DNA of 11,053 nucleotides from Dehalococcoidia bacterium (GTDB lineage Bacteria; Chloroflexota; Dehalococcoidia; Dehalococcoidales; UBA5760): positions 1 through 11,053 of the forward strand of contig DUEB01000011.1 in the NCBI GenBank assembly GCA_011176655.1, given 5' to 3'. The notes beneath the pieces were generated by a model, which did not search any database, had not been told where the DNA came from, and worked only from the letters and a program-made list of their open reading frames with translations. Position numbers and translations under genes: made by a program. Positions 6,824 through 11,053 of the stretch are shown here, piece by piece; within the stretch, counting starts at the first letter, position 1; every line of letters starts with the position of its first letter.

Positions 6824-7693
6824 ATGAAATTTGGCGGCTTAGAAGACCTAATGGAATGCGGAACTGAAAAGTACATCACGGTGAATGGCATGGACATTCG
6901 CTATGCCGTGAGGGGCTCAGGTTACCCGCTGCTGCTGCTTCACGGCTTCTGCGAATTCCTGGAGACCTGGGACTTTAATCTACGTCCCCTGGGGGAACAC
7001 TACCGGGTATATGCCATGGACTTACCGGGGCATGGACTATCCGACAAGCCTTACCTCGATTACAGCATCTCCTTCTTTACCGAATTTGTCGTCAGCTTCA
7101 TGCAGACCCTGGGGATTGAACATGCCGCCGTCACCGGGCACTCCTTCGGCGGCGCCATCAGCATCAGCCTGGCCACCAGATTTCCCGAGAAGGTTGACAG
7201 TCTTATTCTGGAGTCCAGCTTTGGCCTGGGGAGAGATATATCGCTACTGCATAAGCTGTGCAGCGTCCCGGTTCTGGCAGAGTCCAGCGTTAAAGGGGCT
7301 GGGATGAGCACGGCGCTGGAGCAGCGAGTGAGTCTGGAGTTCTACCGGCCGGATTTTGCCGCCAGGGAGATAGTCGGCCGGAGTTATTCCTTCATGAAGA
7401 TGCCCGAGGCAAGGCGCGTCATGTTGAACATCATGCACAACTGGGTAGAGGCTGACGGCTTACGGCTTGAGGCGGTTATGGTAGACAGGTTACCCCTGAT
7501 TCAAGCACCGACCATGCTCATTCACTGTGAGCAGGACAATATCCACCCCCTTGGGCTTTCCCGAAATGCCGAGCGGCTTATCCCTAATGCCCGGCTAAAG
7601 GTATTCAGTAACTGCGGTCACTGTCCCCATATTGAAAAGGCGGCCCAGTTCAATAAAACGGTCATAGAATTCCTGAAGGGTAATCAGCACTAG
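6824..7693 (+). CDS. Alpha/beta hydrolase 2 inside the arg operon, paralogue of the preceding gene
   Basis: This 289-residue alpha/beta hydrolase is clearly a tandem duplicate of its neighbour. In the segment from EKYITVNG to GLSDKP, residues 15-76 match residues 19-80 of hydrolase 1 at 44 of 62 positions by hand count. The similarity continues around the triad and drops in the cap. Catalytic residues are Ser107 (GHSFGG), Asp238 (HCEQDNIHP) and His266 (CGHCPHIEK). The oxyanion region reads LLHGFCEFLETW, so the two glycines after HGF in the first copy are Cys-Glu here, which should change the pocket. I chose ATG 6824 because GAGGGG (6811-6816) lies seven bases before it and the length then equals the first copy. 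ATG 6809 would add five residues. The true substrate is unknown. argG follows after 23 bases. Confidence 0.9.
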   Translation: MKFGGLEDLMECGTEKYITVNGMDIRYAVRGSGYPLLLLHGFCEFLETWDFNLRPLGEHYRVYAMDLPGHGLSDKPYLDYSISFFTEFVVSFMQTLGIEHAAVTGHSFGGAISISLATRFPEKVDSLILESSFGLGRDISLLHKLCSVPVLAESSVKGAGMSTALEQRVSLEFYRPDFAAREIVGRSYSFMKMPEARRVMLNIMHNWVEADGLRLEAVMVDRLPLIQAPTMLIHCEQDNIHPLGLSRNAERLIPNARLKVFSNCGHCPHIEKAAQFNKTVIEFLKGNQH

Positions 7694-7716
7694 TCATTAT
7701 CTTGTGGAGGTTAGTT

Positions 7717-8925
7717 ATGGCGGACAAAGTAGTATTGGCCTACAGTGGTGGGCTGGATACATCGGTAGCCATCAGATGGCTTAAGGAGACGTATAACCTG
7801 GATGTCATCGCGGTTACCGCTGACGTGGGTAACGAGCGAGACTTCTCAGCCATCCGGGAAAAAGCGGTAAACACCGGCGCTGTAAAGGCGCTGATTATCG
7901 ATGCCAAGGATACCTTCGTTAACGACTATGTTTTCCCCGCCCTCAGGGCGAACGCCATCTACGAGGGAGCCTACACCCTGGCCACGGCCCTGTCCCGGCC
8001 CTTGATAGCCAAGCTCCTGGTAGATATCGCCCGGGAGGAAAAGGCTTCCGCGGTGGCTCACGGCTGCACCGGTAAGGGAAACGACCAGGTAAGGTTCGAG
8101 GTAAGCACGGCAGCTCTGGCACCAGAGCTTAAGGTGTTGGCTCCGGCCCGGGAATGGGGCATGACCCGCCAGGAAACGATTGACTACGCCCAGCGTTATG
8201 GCATCCCCGTGCCCATTACCGCCGCCAGTCCCTATTCCATCGATGAGAACCTCTGGGGTAAGAGTATTGAGTGCGGCGTTCTGGAAGACCCCTGGGTGGA
8301 ACCGCCGGAAGAGGTATTCACCTGGACTAGGTCACCGGCTGCGGCACCCGACGCCCCGGGCTATATGGAGATTGGCTTCGAGAGGGGTATCCCGGTCACC
8401 CTTGACGGACAAAAAATGGACGGCGTCAGCCTTATCCAGAGTCTGAATGAGACCGCAGGGAAACATGGCGTAGGCAGGATTGACCACCTGGAAAGCCGTC
8501 TGGTAGGCATAAAATCCCGCGAGATTTACGAGGCTCCAGCGGCGGTGGTGCTGCTCCAAGCCCACTCCGCTCTTGAGACGCTGACCCTGACCAGAGACCA
8601 GAGCCGTTTCAATGACAGGGTGGCTCAGGAATATGCCGACCTGGTCTATAACGGTCTCTGGTTTACCGCTTTGCGTCAGGACTTGGCTAGCTACGTTCAG
8701 TCAGCGCAGCGCTTTGTGACCGGGGAGGTAAGAGTGAAGCTATTTAAGGGAGCCTGCCGCATCGTCGGGCGAAGGTCGCCCTACTCACTCTACAGCCACA
8801 GTCTGGCCACCTATGATGAGGGTGACGAGTTTGACCAGAGCGCCTCGCCCGGTTTTATCCATATCTGGGGACTACCGGCTAAAACGCAGGCTCAGCGACA
8901 GAACATCAAGCCTCTAAATACCTAA
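7717..8925 (+). CDS. argG: Argininosuccinate synthase ArgG
   Basis: ArgG condenses citrulline with aspartate, using ATP through a citrullyl-AMP intermediate, to give argininosuccinate. The N-type ATP pyrophosphatase P-loop is AYSGGLDTS (residues 8-16). Citrulline and aspartate contacts are in TGKGNDQVRFE (118-128). SIDENLWGKSIE (174-185) is the second family signature. The C-terminal region ends with the expected SLATYDEGDEFDQ and GFIHIWGLP. The 402-residue length is normal for the bacterial short form. ATG 7717 is chosen because GGAGG (7706-7710) is six bases upstream. The in-frame TTG at 7702 lies upstream of that ribosome site and would add only MWRLV. It is the sixth gene of the operon and argH follows after 18 bases. 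Confidence 0.97.
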   Translation: MADKVVLAYSGGLDTSVAIRWLKETYNLDVIAVTADVGNERDFSAIREKAVNTGAVKALIIDAKDTFVNDYVFPALRANAIYEGAYTLATALSRPLIAKLLVDIAREEKASAVAHGCTGKGNDQVRFEVSTAALAPELKVLAPAREWGMTRQETIDYAQRYGIPVPITAASPYSIDENLWGKSIECGVLEDPWVEPPEEVFTWTRSPAAAPDAPGYMEIGFERGIPVTLDGQKMDGVSLIQSLNETAGKHGVGRIDHLESRLVGIKSREIYEAPAAVVLLQAHSALETLTLTRDQSRFNDRVAQEYADLVYNGLWFTALRQDLASYVQSAQRFVTGEVRVKLFKGACRIVGRRSPYSLYSHSLATYDEGDEFDQSASPGFIHIWGLPAKTQAQRQNIKPLNT

Positions 8926-8943
8926 GAACGGGGAGGTGGGCAC

Positions 8944-10317
8944 ATGAGTCATATTCGAGACCGTTTTCATAAGGCTGCCGATAAACAGGTGGCAGAGTTC
9001 ACCGCCTCAGTTGCTTGTGACCTCAGGCTGTACCCGTATGACATTGCGGGCAGTATCGCCCATGCCAAGATGCTGGCGAAGCAGGGCATAATCTCAGCGC
9101 CGGAGGCAGAAACCATCACCCGGGGACTTGAGTCCATCAAGGAGGAGATAGAGCAGGGCCGGTTTCAGTTCAAGACGGAACTGGAAGACATCCACATGAA
9201 CATTGAAGCCAGACTGATGGAGAAGGTGGGCGAGGTGGGGGGGAAGCTCCATACCGCCCGCTCCCGTAACGACCAGATAGCCCTGGACCTACGGCTCTTC
9301 ACCAGGGAGGCAATCACTAAAACCCTGGCCGGCCTGAAAAGCCTGCAGAAGGCGCTGGTCGGCCTGGCTGAAGCCAATAGAGAGGTAATTATCCCGGGAT
9401 ACACCCACCTGCAAGCCGCCCAGCCGGTGCTGTTGGCCCATCATCTCCTTGCCTATTTTGAGATGCTTAAGCGAGATGCCGCGCGATTTGGTGACTGCCG
9501 GAGGCGGGCTAGCGTCCTGCCGCTGGGGAGCGGGGCTCTGGCCGGCGTCGCCTATGACATCGACCGGGACTTCCTGGCACGCGAGCTGGGCTTCAGTCAG
9601 ATAAGCCAGAATAGCCTTGACGCCGTCTCGGACCGGGACTTTATCCTGGAATACGAAAGCGCCGCCAGCCTGTGCATGATGCACCTGTCACGGCTGGCAG
9701 AGGAGATTATTCTCTGGGCATCGGAGGGGTTTGGCTTCGTCGAGCTTGATGAGGCTTATGCCACCGGCTCCAGCATCATGCCGCAGAAAAAGAACCCGGA
9801 TGTCGCCGAGCTGTCACGGGGTAAGACGGGGCGGGTCTACGGACACCTCATGGCACTCCTGGTCACCATGAAGGCCCTGCCCCTGGCCTACAATCGAGAC
9901 CTGCAGGAGGACAAAGAGGGCTTCTTTGATGTCGTTGATACCCTGCTCTCTACCCTGGCGGTATTTACCGGTATGATTAGCTCTCTCAAGGTCAAACCGG
10001 AAAATACCCGAAAGGCGTTAGAGCGGGGTTACCTGCTGGCTACCGACCTGGCTGACTATCTGGTAAAGAAGGGGGAGACCTTCCGTAGCGCCCACGGCAT
10101 AGTGGCCCGGCTGGTGAGCTACGCCGCGGCTAAGAATAAATCGTTTGCCGAGCTCAGTCTCGGAGAGTACCGGGAGTTTTCGCCGCTATTCGAAGAGGAT
10201 GTTTCCGCCATTACGGTAGCCTCATCGATAGCCGCTAGAGACGTTCCCGGCGGCACGGCCCCCAAACGGGTAGCCCAGGCACTGGCGGCCGCTAGGAAAA
10301 CGCTTGAGGAGCCATAA
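8944..10317 (+). CDS. argH: Argininosuccinate lyase ArgH
   Basis: ArgH cleaves argininosuccinate to arginine and fumarate, the last step of the pathway. The 457 residues belong to the fumarase/aspartase superfamily, which works as a homotetramer with active sites built from three subunits. Visible conserved blocks are HTARSRNDQ (from His103), PGYTHLQAAQP with Thr154-His155, and the mobile signature loop GSSIMPQKKNPD with the serine pair 276-277. The N-terminus begins at the helix before DLRLYPYDIAGS. It has no fused acetyltransferase domain at the C-terminus, unlike the ArgH(A) fusions of some marine bacteria. ATG 8944 follows a strong GGGGAGGT site (8930-8937). It is the last gene of the operon. 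The 68 bases before convergent rpmB hold only a weak CCGGC/GCCGG hairpin (10334-10349) with no T-tract. Confidence 0.97.
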   Translation: MSHIRDRFHKAADKQVAEFTASVACDLRLYPYDIAGSIAHAKMLAKQGIISAPEAETITRGLESIKEEIEQGRFQFKTELEDIHMNIEARLMEKVGEVGGKLHTARSRNDQIALDLRLFTREAITKTLAGLKSLQKALVGLAEANREVIIPGYTHLQAAQPVLLAHHLLAYFEMLKRDAARFGDCRRRASVLPLGSGALAGVAYDIDRDFLARELGFSQISQNSLDAVSDRDFILEYESAASLCMMHLSRLAEEIILWASEGFGFVELDEAYATGSSIMPQKKNPDVAELSRGKTGRVYGHLMALLVTMKALPLAYNRDLQEDKEGFFDVVDTLLSTLAVFTGMISSLKVKPENTRKALERGYLLATDLADYLVKKGETFRSAHGIVARLVSYAAAKNKSFAELSLGEYREFSPLFEEDVSAITVASSIAARDVPGGTAPKRVAQALAAARKTLEEP

Positions 10318-10385
10318 CCGTGACACTACACCACCGGCCCTGATGCCGGGTAAATCGTGCCGGGGACTCTTGACAGGGGAGATAC

Positions 10386-10589
10386 TTAGTCGGAAACAGC
10401 CGGCGACTTCTTGGGCGCTTTGTGCTGGTTACGCAGGCATCTGGTGCAGAGATTGAGCCGTCTTACCTTGCCATCGGTGGTGATGGTAACCGGGTGTATA
10501 TTAGGCAGCCAGCGGCGGTTGGTACGGCGCTTGGAGTGGCTTACGTTGTGACCGAACTGAGGTGACTTACCGCATAAATCACATTTCAT
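10386..10589 (-). CDS. rpmB: 50S ribosomal protein L28 (bL28), zinc-binding form
   Basis: L28 is a small basic protein of the large ribosomal subunit. The 67-residue product has the family pattern: CDLCGKSPQFGHNVSHSKRRTNRRWLPN at the start, then KVRRLNLCTRCLR. Four cysteines (Cys3, Cys6, Cys48, Cys51) form the CxxC...CxxC zinc ribbon of the C+ paralogue, as opposed to the cysteine-free version made under zinc shortage. The ATG is supported by the invariant opening of the family. The only purine-rich candidate site (AAAGGGG) is about 16 bases upstream, rather far. It is convergent with argH and divergent from the fakA-like gene. The divergent pairing with a DAK2-domain gene is a common arrangement in other bacteria such as Bacillus, where a yloU gene sits between. 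Confidence 0.96.
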   Translation of the reverse strand: MKCDLCGKSPQFGHNVSHSKRRTNRRWLPNIHPVTITTDGKVRRLNLCTRCLRNQHKAPKKSPAVSD

Positions 10590-10814
10590 AATTATTGCTA
10601 TAAAACCCCTTTACTAATGAATGAGTTTGGTGTAGAATCTTTATGCTATAGAAACTTTACCAAGATGAAGTTGTGCTTTACTATGTTATCACAGCCCGGC
10701 TGGTTTAGCAAGGCAGAACCCGATAGTGATGGTAAGGTATGATATCGAAACGAGTCTTCCTGGCAGTGGGGAGTGGTGGCTGGGTGATAATTCCGAGCGG
10801 AGGGAGGGCTTAGC
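10590..10814. other. Divergent intergenic region between rpmB and the fakA-like gene
   Basis: These 225 bases are AT-richer than the flanking genes and must hold both promoters. I see no supported small gene, tRNA or strong hairpin. The antisense frame that crosses it continues into the fakA-like gene and has no family resemblance. The Asp23/YloU gene often found here in Firmicutes is absent. Confidence 0.5.
10656..10684 (+). promoter_or_regulatory. Weak promoter candidate for the fakA-like gene
   Basis: TTTACC (10656-10661) and TACTAT (10679-10684) are separated by 17 bases, and each matches four of six consensus positions. This would leave an untranslated leader of about 120 bases. The match is modest and other AT-rich hexamers nearby could serve. 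Confidence 0.25.
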
Positions 10815-11053
10815 ATGAAGAAGATTGACTCTCTCAGCGGGCAAGAGCTGAGAGATATGTTTATGGTAGCCAGCGACTGGCTGGAGAAGAATGCCGCTGA
10901 AATTGATGCCCTGAACGTCTTCCCGGTGCCTGACGGAGACACCGGAACCAATATGCTGCTCACCATGCGTTCCACCTTAGAGGAAGCCTATCGAGCCCCT
11001 GACCACAGCACGTCGGCCGTAGCCAAGGCGATAGCCAGAGGAGCCCTGATGGG
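10815..11053 (+). CDS. DAK2/DhaL-domain protein, FakA/YloV-like, first 79 codons (3' end outside window)
   Basis: The N-terminal 79 residues match the DhaL-type ATP-binding domain. The diagnostic block NVFPVPDGDTGTNM is at residues 34-47, where aspartates such as Asp40 and Asp42 bind the magnesium ions that hold ATP. In FakA this domain phosphorylates a fatty acid held by a separate FakB (DegV-family) protein, feeding host or recycled fatty acids into phospholipid synthesis. In DhaL it acts on dihydroxyacetone. The pairing next to rpmB favours the FakA/YloV family, but the middle and C-terminal domains that would confirm it lie outside the window. ATG 10815 follows GGAGGGAGGG (10799-10808) with six bases between, a very strong ribosome site. 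The frame is open to the window edge. Confidence 0.85.
   Translation, partial: MKKIDSLSGQELRDMFMVASDWLEKNAAEIDALNVFPVPDGDTGTNMLLTMRSTLEEAYRAPDHSTSAVAKAIARGALM

Noticed and set aside
7702..7716. TTG at 7702 as the argG start
   Set aside because: The GGAGG ribosome site lies downstream of it and is correctly spaced for ATG 7717, where ArgG homology begins.
10334..10349. CCGGC/GCCGG hairpin as terminator between argH and rpmB
   Set aside because: The stem is only five base pairs and there is no T-tract on either strand.
10646..10975. Minus-strand 109-residue frame across the fakA-like start
   Set aside because: It is antisense to the conserved NVFPVPDGDTGTNM motif and its tail is AT-rich intergenic sequence with no protein-like pattern.

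Overview
The window is ordinary bacterial chromosome, about 11 kb and moderately GC-rich. It is built around an arginine-biosynthesis cluster. The best guess for the source is a Chloroflexota member of the Dehalococcoidia type. That rests on the feel of the protein sequences, a zinc-type L28, and an archaeal-like stand-alone pyruvate-kinase C-terminal-domain protein. It is an inference and no database was consulted.

Layout. (1) 1-1837, plus strand: the 3' two thirds of mutS, followed after a single base by a small four-helix membrane protein. The last codons of that protein run through a GC-rich hairpin, which reads as an intrinsic terminator for the gene arriving from the other side. (2) 1885-2448, minus strand: a 187-residue stand-alone pyruvate kinase alpha/beta-domain protein (COG1751-like) with a GTG start. 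(3) 2449-2581: a divergent control region holding an imperfect 18-bp palindrome, a sigma70-type promoter that appears to fire directly at the argJ ATG (a predicted leaderless message), and a half-match to the ArgR operator consensus across the argJ start. (4) 2582-10317, plus strand: seven genes spaced like one operon, argJ-argB-argD-abh1-abh2-argG-argH. (5) 10386-10589, minus strand: rpmB, convergent with argH. (6) 10815 to the window end, plus strand: the first 79 codons of a DAK2/DhaL-domain protein resembling FakA/YloV, divergent from rpmB.

How the genes fit together. ArgJ carries the N-acetyl cycle by moving acetyl from N-acetylornithine to glutamate. ArgB phosphorylates N-acetylglutamate, ArgD transaminates the semialdehyde, and ArgG and ArgH convert citrulline to argininosuccinate and then arginine. 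The reductase ArgC and ornithine carbamoyltransferase ArgF are not here. Between argD and argG, where argF often sits in other bacteria, there are two tandem paralogous alpha/beta hydrolases with intact catalytic triads and no known role in the pathway. argD and the first hydrolase overlap by one base, so the hydrolases look co-translated with the arginine genes. They are the most unusual thing in the window. I see no clearly new defence, mobile or RNA system, no CRISPR array and no tRNA or rRNA genes.
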